Source: DAONBD01 sp964525485 (GTDB lineage: Bacteria; Patescibacteriota; Gracilibacteria; UBA1369; LOWO2-01-FULL-3). From it: a stretch of 58,143 nt of DNA. The DNA is taken from positions 1 to 58,143 of the forward strand of contig CAZGHH010000003.1 in assembly GCA_964525485.1 (NCBI GenBank). The letters run 5' to 3'. Both the position numbers and the translations under genes were made by a program. Below the pieces are notes generated by a model. That model was not told the DNA's origin. It did not search any database and was given only the letters and a program-made list of their open reading frames with translations. Below are positions 15,517 to 23,599 of the stretch, piece after piece; the first letter of the stretch is position 1; every line of letters starts with the position of its first letter.

Positions 15517-16878
15517 TTATTTCTTTTCAATCACTCTCACTTTCACATCATCACTGTCTGTTTTATCCTTGCTAACTTTTGATCTATTAACAAAAATTTG
15601 TTGAATTACGCCATATAGAGTGGAAGTTCCCCAGTAAATACCTACGGCTGCGGGAAGAGAAACCGTGAAAACCGCAACCATTACAGGCATAAAATATGAC
15701 ATAATGTTATTAGTCATTGCCATTTCATTTGTTTTCTTCTTCTCTCCGTTTTTTGATTTATTTGTCTGCATCGAGAGTTTCATTTGGACAAAAGTGAGAA
15801 GTCCAACGATTAAGGGAAGGACATATAGATTTTTTCCCAATAAATTTAACCCCAAGAAATGTATATTGATGTTATTAAAGCTAAAGCCTTCGTATGTCGT
15901 GTAGAGCATGTATGCGTTATCTGGATTTAATCCCTTTTGAACTACATAGAACAATGCGATTAAAACAGGAAATTGTAGTAATAACGGGAGGCAGCTACCC
16001 ATCGGGCTTACTTTGTGAGTTTTCCATAGCTGCATTGTTTCTTGAGCAATTTTTTGTTGATCTCCTTTGTGTTTCTCTTTGATACTTTCGAGCATCGGTT
16101 GGATCATTTGCATTTTTCTTTGCGCTTTCATCGCTTTTTGAGATGGAGCCAGGAGAATTGTTCTCACTATTAATGTCAAAATAATTATCGCCAATCCCAA
16201 GCTGTGTCCAGGTATTACTGCTATTAAAAATATAAGGACGTTGTATATAGGTCTGTATAGAATCCCCATCCATAATTTTTTGAATAATCCTTCTTCTATT
16301 ACCGTGAATTCGTTGGTTTCGAATGTTTTTGTCTCGAAAATAGGGGCTGTTGGAGTTTCTTTTAATGGTTTCTCGGATTCTGTACCTGATGAAAGTGCTG
16401 GTTTTAATTCCGGGTTTTCTGTCAAATTTACTTCCTGTGCCGTATCTGTTTTAGCGATTTCTAATGTTGCCGCTATCTTGAATCTTCCCATTTCTGAGAA
16501 TAGGGAATGGTTCCATTTATCATAAGCTATATCTATTTTTTTACCCGGTTCGATAGTGTAGGATTGCGCTTTTTCGCAGTTTAATTCCGGAGTTGATTTA
16601 ATCTGTTTCCACTCTCCATCTATATATTTTGACACGTCAAAAGGTTCTTCCGGGCATTCTGATGCTATTACTATATTGGAAGTGGTGTTGTTTTGTACTG
16701 TGACTGTTATTGTTTCCGCTCTAGAATAAGTCGTTTTTGTTGTCGCGACTCCCACGCTTCCTTGTGAAAGAAGCGGGTCTTGCGTTTCATTGCCGTTGCA
16801 ACTCTTAAATACAGCGTTTAATAGTAAAAAAACTACAGCGAACAGAAGTAAATTTTTAAGTAAAGATTTTTTGTCCAT
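15517..16878 (-). CDS. yidC: YidC/Oxa1 membrane protein insertase with a beta-rich extracytoplasmic domain
   Basis: Inserts proteins into the cytoplasmic membrane, alone or with SecYEG. The 453-residue protein has a first membrane helix at about 8-28 ending in FKSC. An extracytoplasmic domain at about 35-195 follows, then the five-helix Oxa1 core from about 205, with RTILLAPSQKAMKAQRKMQ, the conserved arginine in the second core helix, and a basic tail. The outer domain looks like an Ig-like/BsuPI-type sandwich (TYSRAETITVTVQNN, KQIKSTPELNCEKA) and not the P1 domain of proteobacterial YidC. It overlaps rnpA by 23 bp in the classical rpmH-rnpA-yidC-jag order. Confidence 0.95.
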   Translation of the reverse strand: MDKKSLLKNLLLFAVVFLLLNAVFKSCNGNETQDPLLSQGSVGVATTKTTYSRAETITVTVQNNTTSNIVIASECPEEPFDVSKYIDGEWKQIKSTPELNCEKAQSYTIEPGKKIDIAYDKWNHSLFSEMGRFKIAATLEIAKTDTAQEVNLTENPELKPALSSGTESEKPLKETPTAPIFETKTFETNEFTVIEEGLFKKLWMGILYRPIYNVLIFLIAVIPGHSLGLAIIILTLIVRTILLAPSQKAMKAQRKMQMIQPMLESIKEKHKGDQQKIAQETMQLWKTHKVSPMGSCLPLLLQFPVLIALFYVVQKGLNPDNAYMLYTTYEGFSFNNINIHFLGLNLLGKNLYVLPLIVGLLTFVQMKLSMQTNKSKNGEKKKTNEMAMTNNIMSYFMPVMVAVFTVSLPAAVGIYWGTSTLYGVIQQIFVNRSKVSKDKTDSDDVKVRVIEKK

Positions 16879-17209
16879 TTTGTTTAAGTTGGGTAAATAT
16901 ATTTATGATATCGTCCTCTATGTTTTTATACTCGGTTTTTAGTGTTTTTTTCTTCGGGATGAGGACCAGTTTGCATTTTACATCATCATCTTTTTTTAGG
17001 CGAATTGCTTCATAAGTTCTTCTCCTTACCAGATTTCTTTCTACGGCTTTTGGTGAAAGTTTGTTTGAGGTAATCACTGCAAACTTTGAATTTTGTTCTT
17101 CTGTGTTTTTGATATATCGAACTATAAAAAAATCGCTCGACATGGAATCTCCTTTTTTTAAGGCATACTTAACCTCTTGGGCTGTTAGCCTTAAGTGTGT
17201 TGGGATCAT
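16856..17209 (-). CDS. rnpA: Ribonuclease P protein component
   Basis: Protein subunit of RNase P, helping the RNA (rnpB, found at 40917-41427) mature tRNA 5' ends. The 117 residues carry the signature AVERNLVRRRTYEAIR, equivalent to the conserved basic RNR motif, and FAVITSNKLSPKAVERN before it. Its A of ATG is the last base of the rpmH stop (TAATG), and its end overlaps yidC by 23 bp. Confidence 0.93.
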   Translation of the reverse strand: MIPTHLRLTAQEVKYALKKGDSMSSDFFIVRYIKNTEEQNSKFAVITSNKLSPKAVERNLVRRRTYEAIRLKKDDDVKCKLVLIPKKKTLKTEYKNIEDDIINIFTQLKQNGQKIFT

Positions 17210-17352
17210 TATTTTGAATGCACAGTTACAACTAACTTTGCTCTTCCTTTAGCTCTTCTTTTGCCTAGTACTTTTTGTCCTCCTTTTGTTTCCATTCTAC
17301 TCCTGAATCCGTGTTTCTTGAGTCTTTTTAATTTTTTTAGTGCTGCAAGCAT
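17209..17352 (-). CDS. rpmH: 50S ribosomal protein L34
   Basis: A 47-residue frame from ATG at 17352 to TAA at 17209 encodes a very basic protein with the L34 hallmarks KKHGFRSRM and GGQKVLGKRRAKGRAKL. The usual first residues KRTYQPS are replaced by a shorter leucine/lysine start (MLAALKKLKRL). It shares one base with rnpA and has its own promoter. Confidence 0.93.
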   Translation of the reverse strand: MLAALKKLKRLKKHGFRSRMETKGGQKVLGKRRAKGRAKLVVTVHSK

Positions 17353-17390
17353 ATTTAAAGGTAATGAAATTTGTGGAAAATTGCTCGCAT

Positions 17391-17419
17391 ACTTTAGACG
17401 TAAACTATTTGTTAGTCAA
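17391..17419 (-). promoter_or_regulatory. Promoter of the rpmH-rnpA-yidC-jag operon
   Basis: Minus strand TTGACT (17419-17414), 17-bp spacer, TAAAGT (17396-17391), about 38 bp before the rpmH ATG. Confidence 0.65.
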
Positions 17420-17464
17420 ATTAATTTATTTACATAATTTTGAAAAATGGTGTAGTTTGTGACC

Positions 17465-17493
17465 TTGATATTTAATGTAAAAATTAGTATATT
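17465..17493 (+). promoter_or_regulatory. Promoter of the PP2C-like membrane protein gene
   Basis: TTGATA (17465-17470), 17-bp spacer, TATATT (17488-17493), 28 bp before the ATG. The 17353-17521 gap otherwise holds only the divergent rpmH promoter and a single DnaA-box-like 9-mer. Confidence 0.65.
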
Positions 17494-17521
17494 CACATTT
17501 AGTCTTATAAACCTATAAACT

Positions 17522-19585
17522 ATGGCGTTAAAAGCAAATTATGATTTTTTGTTTGTTGGCAAAGACGATAATAGCTATCTGGAGAATTATTCTTACGACT
17601 TATATGATAAACACGGAGATAAAAGTGGGGAAATTTTTATTAATGTTGAGATCCAAAACAACCCTGCAAACAGTGAGGAAATAGGGGAGGCGGTTTTTGC
17701 TACCTTCCAAAAAGAATTCTTCGCTGAAATAGAAAAGGATCCCTATGAGAGATTTGAAACAGCTCTCAAAGCTACAAATGCCGTTCTCGAAGATTTTAAA
17801 AGCCAGAAAGTTTCCGGTTATATTGGAAATTTGAATATGGTGATCGCGGCATTTGTTCACGGCACTCTATATATCAGTCAGAGCGGGGATGCGGAGGCTT
17901 ATTTATGCAGAAAGAAATTTATCAGTATTATTACTGAAGGTTTATTTGATGAAGAGAGTAAAGATGTGTTCAGTAATATCGCCAGTGGAAGTCTTGAAGC
18001 CGGTGATTCAGTTTTGATCAGTTCTACGAGATTACTTAGATATATTACAAAAAATGATCTTGGAAGACTGTTGTCCGGTGAAGATCCTACAACTGTTCTA
18101 GGAGAAGTTAGAGATGTTGTTGCGACTGAAATGCTGGGACGTGCCGGGCTCACATGCGTGCTTTTCTCTGATACCGGTGTTACTGAAGAAGAAGTTAAAA
18201 CCGCCGAGGAACATGATTCGGAAAATGATGATTTTCAAAATCCTTTGATCGATTCTCTTGCCGCTGTACAGAGAACCGCTACCAGTTCAGGCGGAATTTC
18301 TAGAGTCAGAACTGTAGTTTCAAAAGTTTTTTATGTAGCTTCCGGGGTTGCAAAAAATGCTTTTTCGAAAGTTTCAAAAAGATCTTTGAAAACAGGACGT
18401 GCTTCAAGAGATATGAGGTCTTCTGTTAGTGGACTTGGCGCGAAATTCACAGATTTGAGACGCGGTTTATTCAAAAAAGGATTTGGAGGTAAAAAATTAT
18501 TATTGGCTTTTGTTGCTGTGGTTGTTGTTTTGGTTGCCGGCGTTTGGATCGTGGCTGATAGCAGAGCAAAACAAGCCGAAATTGCGGCTTTGGATACTTT
18601 GTTGATTGATGTTCAAAATAGAATTGCGGATGCTGAGACGAAAGGACAATATGACAAAGAGGCCGCAGGTCAAATTCTTGCAAAAGCTCAAGAGGACGCG
18701 GTAAAAGTTTTGAATTCGGGTAATTTCAGAGACAAAGCAAGTATCTTGTTGCAACAAATTGAAGAAACAAGAGATGTTTTAGATGGAGTTAAAAGAATTA
18801 AAGATGCCAAATTGTTGGTTGATTTAACTTCAAAAAGAAGTACCGTGAGTGCTCTTGGATTTGTGGCTATGGCTACACGTTTGTTTGCGTTTGAATACAA
18901 TGCTCTTTATGAAATAATTTTGGACCAGGTGCAGGATCCTATTACTCTAGATGATGCAGAAACTGTAATTGCAGCAACCGCATTCCCTGAGAGAAATTCT
19001 TATTTGTTCTTAACTAAATCAGGAAAAATAATTGAATATAGAGAGGGAACAAAATCATATATGGATACGGAAGAAGGTCAATTCAGGAAAGGGGCAGCTA
19101 TCGAGACTTGGGGTAATAATGTCTATATTTTGGATCCTGATAGTAATCAAATTTGGAAGTATGTTTATAGAGCAACTACAAATAGATTCTCTTCATCTGT
19201 CGGATATGCGACTGCCGATGCACAATTCGCGCTTGCAAAAGATTTTGCCATTGATTCCAGTGTTTGGGTCTTGAATGCCGATGGTATAGATAAATACTAT
19301 GGTGGGGTAAAACAGACTCTTACTATCAGCAAGAAGCCATTCAATGCATTTAAAGACGCTTCCAAGGTCGTGACTGCGGAATCTATGTCTGAGATCTATG
19401 TCTTGGATGCAAAATCAAGCAGAATCCTTGTTTTCTATAAGGACGCGAATAGTGGAAATTTGATATACGACAAACAATACGTTGTTGATGGAGTTGGCGA
19501 GATCAGAGATATATTTGTGGACCAAACGTCTAAGAGAATCAAAGTTTTGACTCCTACAAAAGTCTACGAATTTGATATGGCTTAG
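17522..19585 (+). CDS. Membrane protein with a PP2C-like N-domain and a propeller-like extracytoplasmic domain
   Basis: 687 residues. The first about 225 residues look like a PP2C/SpoIIE-type phosphatase sandwich (NLNMVIAAFVHGTLYISQSG, GDSVLISSTRLLRYI, GLTCVLFSD), but the aspartates that bind catalytic metals (the DGMGGH-type motif) are not visible, so it may bind instead of hydrolyse. A basic linker (about 250-320) leads to one membrane helix (about 323-345), a coiled coil (about 347-430) and a C-terminal beta-rich region. That region has repeated blades such as NNVYILDPDSNQIWKY, DSSVWVLNADGIDKYY and SEIYVLDAKSSRILVF, suggesting a beta-propeller outside the cell. Function unknown; a signal-coupling role across the membrane is inference. 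Its last 4 bp overlap the convergent deaminase gene. Confidence 0.75.
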   Translation: MALKANYDFLFVGKDDNSYLENYSYDLYDKHGDKSGEIFINVEIQNNPANSEEIGEAVFATFQKEFFAEIEKDPYERFETALKATNAVLEDFKSQKVSGYIGNLNMVIAAFVHGTLYISQSGDAEAYLCRKKFISIITEGLFDEESKDVFSNIASGSLEAGDSVLISSTRLLRYITKNDLGRLLSGEDPTTVLGEVRDVVATEMLGRAGLTCVLFSDTGVTEEEVKTAEEHDSENDDFQNPLIDSLAAVQRTATSSGGISRVRTVVSKVFYVASGVAKNAFSKVSKRSLKTGRASRDMRSSVSGLGAKFTDLRRGLFKKGFGGKKLLLAFVAVVVVLVAGVWIVADSRAKQAEIAALDTLLIDVQNRIADAETKGQYDKEAAGQILAKAQEDAVKVLNSGNFRDKASILLQQIEETRDVLDGVKRIKDAKLLVDLTSKRSTVSALGFVAMATRLFAFEYNALYEIILDQVQDPITLDDAETVIAATAFPERNSYLFLTKSGKIIEYREGTKSYMDTEEGQFRKGAAIETWGNNVYILDPDSNQIWKYVYRATTNRFSSSVGYATADAQFALAKDFAIDSSVWVLNADGIDKYYGGVKQTLTISKKPFNAFKDASKVVTAESMSEIYVLDAKSSRILVFYKDANSGNLIYDKQYVVDGVGEIRDIFVDQTSKRIKVLTPTKVYEFDMA

Positions 19586-20070
19586 ACGGAGTGAGCTTTT
19601 GGTAGATCTTGTTTCTTGTAAGCCGTTTCAGGTGCTTTTTCTACTTTGATTTTTCGTGATTTAAAAAGATTGAATTTTGGAAGTACGTCTGGATATCCTT
19701 CTTGGTATACTACTCTTTTTATTCCCGCTTCCGTCAGCATTGATTCGCAGATTCTACATGGATGTTTTGTGACGTAACATGTTGCTCCCAATATTTTCAA
19801 TCCTTTTTTAGCCGCTAGGCTCAAGCACCATTGTTCTGCACACATACCATAGCAGACTTCGCGTTGAGTTCCTGATTTGATTTTGCGAATGTTGCGGATG
19901 CATCCTATTTTTCTACAATCCGCTTCTTTGTGCCAGTCGTTAGTTGATTTCACTAGTATTTTGCCATTTTTTACAAGCATTGCGGCTATATTTGCTCTTA
20001 TACATTTTGCGTTTGGCTCCATTTTGTCCAGGATTTCCAAAAATTTTATATCTTTTTTTGTGATGCTCAT
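19582..20070 (-). CDS. dCMP deaminase-like zinc deaminase
   Basis: Cytidine/deoxycytidylate deaminase superfamily, 162 residues. The catalytic zinc site is read as C77-A78-E79 (CYGMCAEQ) and C105-C108 (HPCRICES). Most dCMP deaminases have HAE; here Cys replaces His, as in cytidine deaminases. An extra cysteine pair (DCRKIGC) could form a structural zinc site. The general fold (GATCYVTKHP, GIKRVVYQEGYPD) matches the ComEB/dCMP-deaminase branch. Its ATG overlaps the TGA of the isomerase gene (ATGA), so it is translationally coupled to the AMP pathway genes; it may feed pyrimidine nucleotides into salvage (inference). Confidence 0.8.
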   Translation of the reverse strand: MSITKKDIKFLEILDKMEPNAKCIRANIAAMLVKNGKILVKSTNDWHKEADCRKIGCIRNIRKIKSGTQREVCYGMCAEQWCLSLAAKKGLKILGATCYVTKHPCRICESMLTEAGIKRVVYQEGYPDVLPKFNLFKSRKIKVEKAPETAYKKQDLPKAHSV

Positions 20071-20930
20071 CTTTTGATTAGGTAAGGGTAGTTTTTTTTG
20101 AATTTGCTGAAGAATTTATTTGGCCTGAGAACTCCGAGTTCGCAAACTATTCCTTTGGCTTTTTTTAAATCTATTTTTTCAAAAGCCGGATTGAATATCG
20201 TGACGTTTTTTGGTGGTTTGTCCCAAATTTCTTTTGGGTCACGTTCTTCTATTTTTGTGTCTTTTGAATCCGTTGAGTCGGTGTCATATTTCCATGAATT
20301 TGTGCATATATACACCGGGACTTTGCTTTCCAGTGCTGCGTCGAATAGACTCTCTGTCCCAATTTTGTTGATAACTTTTTTACTTGTTGTAATTGAATCG
20401 CATCCTATTAAAAAAAGATCGCATTGTCGAAGCAGCTGCCGTCCTGCCGAATCTACTGTGTGAACGACTTTTATTCCAGCTTTTGATAACTCTGTGGCCG
20501 TTATCCTGCCTTGATAACGGGGTCTTGTTTCTGTGTTGTATACTGTGATTTTTTTACCTTGCTTGTGTGCTTCTATCAATACTCTTTCGACTGTTGATGC
20601 GTGGCAGTGGGTGAATATCTTCATTCCGCTTTTAATTAACTCTGCTCCTTTTTTTGCTATCACTTTTTGATTGTTTTTGAAATGAGCCAATACTTCGTGT
20701 GCGATTTCCGGATGAGTTTTGTAGTTTGCAAAACAATAATTCAAAGCGTTTCTCAGTGCCGGCTCGGTTGCTCGAGCTTCAGATAAAATTTTTAGATATT
20801 TTTTTAATTTTTTTTCATCTTTGGTTTCCTTTATTTTTTGCGCAAAAGCTTCGACAGCTTTGATTGCTATGTTTTCCGCTCCTTGTATTTCCAATGATTT
20901 AATTTTTTTTACTGTTTCATCGAATGTCAT
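20067..20930 (-). CDS. Ribose-1,5-bisphosphate isomerase (eIF2B alpha/beta/delta-like)
   Basis: Converts ribose-1,5-bisphosphate to ribulose-1,5-bisphosphate, the second step of the AMP pathway. From ATG at 20930 the protein has 287 residues; an earlier ATG at 20960 would add 10 residues and a longer overlap. Motifs of the family are visible: catalytic-Cys segment FTHCHASTVE, ETRPRYQGR, the aspartate segment LIGCDSITTSK, and NSWKYD near the C-terminus. Residues DLFLIGCDSI replace the more common GADAI. It overlaps the AMP phosphorylase by 14 bp. Distinguishing it from methylthioribose-1-phosphate isomerase rests on this neighbour. Confidence 0.88.
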   Translation of the reverse strand: MTFDETVKKIKSLEIQGAENIAIKAVEAFAQKIKETKDEKKLKKYLKILSEARATEPALRNALNYCFANYKTHPEIAHEVLAHFKNNQKVIAKKGAELIKSGMKIFTHCHASTVERVLIEAHKQGKKITVYNTETRPRYQGRITATELSKAGIKVVHTVDSAGRQLLRQCDLFLIGCDSITTSKKVINKIGTESLFDAALESKVPVYICTNSWKYDTDSTDSKDTKIEERDPKEIWDKPPKNVTIFNPAFEKIDLKKAKGIVCELGVLRPNKFFSKFKKNYPYLIKR

Positions 20931-22401
20931 ATATTTTTTTGTAAGGATATTCCATTGCATAATCTATACGCTCCTCAAGCGTGGCGTATATTGTAAATAA
21001 AGCTTCGCCTTTTTCTACTTTGTCTCCTAACTTTTTGTATATGTATACGCCTGCATTTAAATCTTTTGGAGCGCCTGCGCATCGTGCCACATGCGCCAAT
21101 AATTTATTGTCTATTCCTTTTACTATTCCCGATTTGTCAGAATGTATGACTTTTGAAAATTTTGCTGGTTTTAAAGGATTTCGTTTTTTGCCTTGAGCAT
21201 CTATAATTTTCAACATTTGTTTATATGCTCTTCCTGAATCTAGAATCTCTTGTGCTAGTTCCATGCCTTTTCGGACCGTGGATGTTTTTCCGCACATTTC
21301 GAAAAGTATTCCCGCCATGTATATGGATTTTTCACGCAGTTCTTTTGGCGCTTGAGGATTACATTTTAATGTTTCCATTACATCTATAGCTTCAAGCGTT
21401 GGGCCAATGCCATTTCCTATCGGTTGAGAGCCATCCGAGAAAATAACTTTAGTTTTCATGCCTAATGTTCTTCCAAGTTTCAAAAATCTTCTTTTTAATT
21501 CTTTTCCTTCGTTTTTTGATTTAATCTTAACCTGTGGACCGATCGGAATATCTATTAAAACTCTGTTTGCAGAAACTGAGAATTTTTTTGCCATTATTGA
21601 TGCCAACAACATGCCTTGTGGGTCGAGTGAAAGAGGGTATCTTGTTTTTATCATTTTATCGTCTGCCGCAGCTAGATCCACTCCACCTCCCCATGTTATG
21701 AACCCTCCGACTTTTTTAACGATTTTCTTTAATTTTTCCGCGTCGTTTACTACGTTTGCAAGGACTTCCATCGTATCGGCTGTTCCCGCAGGACTGGTGA
21801 TAGCGCGTGATGATGTTTTTGGCATTGCTATGCCCGCTGAAGTTAAAATTGGAATGATAATCATTGTTGTTCTGTTGCCAGGGACTCCTCCTATGCAATG
21901 TTTATCAGCAACTATCTTGTTTCCAAATTTTAATTGCGAACCATTTCTTACTATCGATCTTGTTAAATTTGCAGTTTCTTCGTCATCAAGGCCATGCGTA
22001 TAACATCCTGCGACGAAATACGAAATTTCCACTTCTGTTAAATCTTCTTCTACGACGTCTTTTATTATTTCGTTAATTTCCTCGGCTGTTAATTTGTACC
22101 CGTTCAATTTCTTCTTAATGTATGTTGTTGAAATCGGTTTTTCGGCAATTTTGATGTCTACATCCATTCCGTATTTTGCCCCAAGTTTTTCCCAAGTTTC
22201 TTCATACAAGCCTATGTCATTTTCTCTTAATTCTTTATTTCTCGTTATGTCCAAAATTGCTCTTACCGCAGACTTTCCTTTAACTTTTATCAAGACTCTG
22301 TCGGATGGGTGTAAATCTAGGAAATGTGCTCGTTTTTCGTTTAATACGGCTACATATTTGCTTCCTACTCTGATCGGAATTTTTGTTGCGTTTAATTTCA
22401 T
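20917..22401 (-). CDS. AMP phosphorylase (archaeal-type, thymidine phosphorylase family)
   Basis: Phosphorolyses AMP (and probably CMP/UMP) to base plus ribose-1,5-bisphosphate. The 494 residues start with the extra N-terminal domain typical of AMP phosphorylases (about 1-85, KLNATKIPIRVGSKYVAV). The nucleoside-phosphorylase core follows: DKHCIGGVPGNRTTMII, TSSRAITSPAGTADTMEV, and the C-terminal alpha/beta part GDKVEKGEALFTIYA. The signature GNRTT and the N-terminal domain separate it from ordinary DeoA. It sits 10 bp after ackA and ends in TGA overlapping the isomerase gene. Confidence 0.92.
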   Translation of the reverse strand: MKLNATKIPIRVGSKYVAVLNEKRAHFLDLHPSDRVLIKVKGKSAVRAILDITRNKELRENDIGLYEETWEKLGAKYGMDVDIKIAEKPISTTYIKKKLNGYKLTAEEINEIIKDVVEEDLTEVEISYFVAGCYTHGLDDEETANLTRSIVRNGSQLKFGNKIVADKHCIGGVPGNRTTMIIIPILTSAGIAMPKTSSRAITSPAGTADTMEVLANVVNDAEKLKKIVKKVGGFITWGGGVDLAAADDKMIKTRYPLSLDPQGMLLASIMAKKFSVSANRVLIDIPIGPQVKIKSKNEGKELKRRFLKLGRTLGMKTKVIFSDGSQPIGNGIGPTLEAIDVMETLKCNPQAPKELREKSIYMAGILFEMCGKTSTVRKGMELAQEILDSGRAYKQMLKIIDAQGKKRNPLKPAKFSKVIHSDKSGIVKGIDNKLLAHVARCAGAPKDLNAGVYIYKKLGDKVEKGEALFTIYATLEERIDYAMEYPYKKIYDIR

Positions 22402-22411
22402 GGTTTGTATG

Positions 22412-23587
22412 TTATTTAATTTTATTTGTTTCCAGTGCTATTTCTTTATTTTCGTCGGCTGTGATTACGAAAACTTTAATTTTACTTTTTTTGCTCGATA
22501 TGAGTTGAGCTGATTTTTCATTCTTTTTTTTGTCCAATTCGACTCCCAGGTGTTTTAAATAATTGCACGTTTTTTCTCGTATGTAGAATGCTTTTTCTCC
22601 CATTCCTCCTGTAAATGCTATTGCATCGAGTCCGTTCATTGCGGCGGTGTATGCTCCAATATATTTGGCTATTGAGTATGATAGATATTCGATAGTGAAC
22701 GTCGCAACTTTGTCTTTTTTTAGATATTTTGCGTAAATATCTCTCATATCTGAACTGCCTCCGCTTAGTGCTTTTAGCCCACATTCAGCATTCAAAAATT
22801 CATCAGTTTTTTTTGTATTTAGTTTTTTGATTTTTTGAATTTCCAGTATGACTGACGGGTCCAGATTTCCGCTTCTTGTTCCCATTGGCAGACCTTCGAG
22901 TGGTGTGAATCCCATGCTTGTTTCAACTGCTTTTCCATCAATGGATGCCGTTATGGATGAACCGTTTCCTAGATGACATGAAATTATTTTTTTTATTTTA
23001 TTATCTTTCAAAAGCTTAATTGTTTCTGAAGTTATGTATTTGTGATTTGTTCCATGGAATCCGTATTTCCTTATATTAAATTTCGAATGCAAATATTTTG
23101 GAATTGCGTATAAATATGCTTTTTCCGGAAGTGTTTGCAAAAAAGATGTGTCAAACACCGCTACTTGTTTTGTTTTCGGGAAAAGTTTTTTACATGCTTT
23201 AATTCCTTCTAAATTTATTGGATTATGTAGAGGTGCAAGTCTTGAAAATTTTTCGATATTTTTGATGGTTGTCTTGTCGATCAGCGTCGCTTTTTTGTAT
23301 TTTTCTCCTCCGTGGACAACTCTATGTGAAACGTAGTTTATCTCGGATAAATTCTTTATGACGTTTGATTTGATGAGCGTTTTTGTTGCGATATTTATCG
23401 CTTCGGAATGTGATTTGCATTTAACAGTTAATCCAAGATTATATTGCTCGCTTTTAAATGTGAATTTTGTATTTTTTAAGCCTATCCCGTCTATGTGTCC
23501 GACTGCTGTTTCCGTGCATTCTTTCCCGCAATTAAAAAATGAAAATTTAAGAGATGATGATCCGCAATTTATTACTAAAATTTTCAT
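22412..23587 (-). CDS. ackA: Acetate kinase
   Basis: Makes ATP and acetate from acetyl phosphate and ADP in the cytoplasm. The 391 residues show the ASKHA-fold signatures: ILVINCGSSSLKFSFF at the N-terminus, SHRVVHGGEKY, HLGNGSSITAS, MGFTPLEGLPMGTRSGNLDP and FTGGMGEKAFYIRE. All expected motifs are present and the length is normal. It lies 12 bp after pta and 10 bp before the AMP phosphorylase, so acetate-based ATP production and AMP salvage share an operon. Confidence 0.96.
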   Translation of the reverse strand: MKILVINCGSSSLKFSFFNCGKECTETAVGHIDGIGLKNTKFTFKSEQYNLGLTVKCKSHSEAINIATKTLIKSNVIKNLSEINYVSHRVVHGGEKYKKATLIDKTTIKNIEKFSRLAPLHNPINLEGIKACKKLFPKTKQVAVFDTSFLQTLPEKAYLYAIPKYLHSKFNIRKYGFHGTNHKYITSETIKLLKDNKIKKIISCHLGNGSSITASIDGKAVETSMGFTPLEGLPMGTRSGNLDPSVILEIQKIKKLNTKKTDEFLNAECGLKALSGGSSDMRDIYAKYLKKDKVATFTIEYLSYSIAKYIGAYTAAMNGLDAIAFTGGMGEKAFYIREKTCNYLKHLGVELDKKKNEKSAQLISSKKSKIKVFVITADENKEIALETNKIK

Positions 23588-23599
23588 TTTAAAATTGTG

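Noticed and set aside
17353..17521. oriC in the AT-rich gap beside rpmH (one DnaA-box-like TTTTCCACA at 17372-17380 on the minus strand, a weaker one near 17488)
   Set aside because: Only one good box, no dnaA or dnaN nearby and no change of gene-strand bias; the gap is explained by two divergent promoters.
21458..22003. 181-residue open frame antisense to the AMP phosphorylase
   Set aside because: Low-complexity composition and no motif; it mirrors the codons of a well-supported gene.
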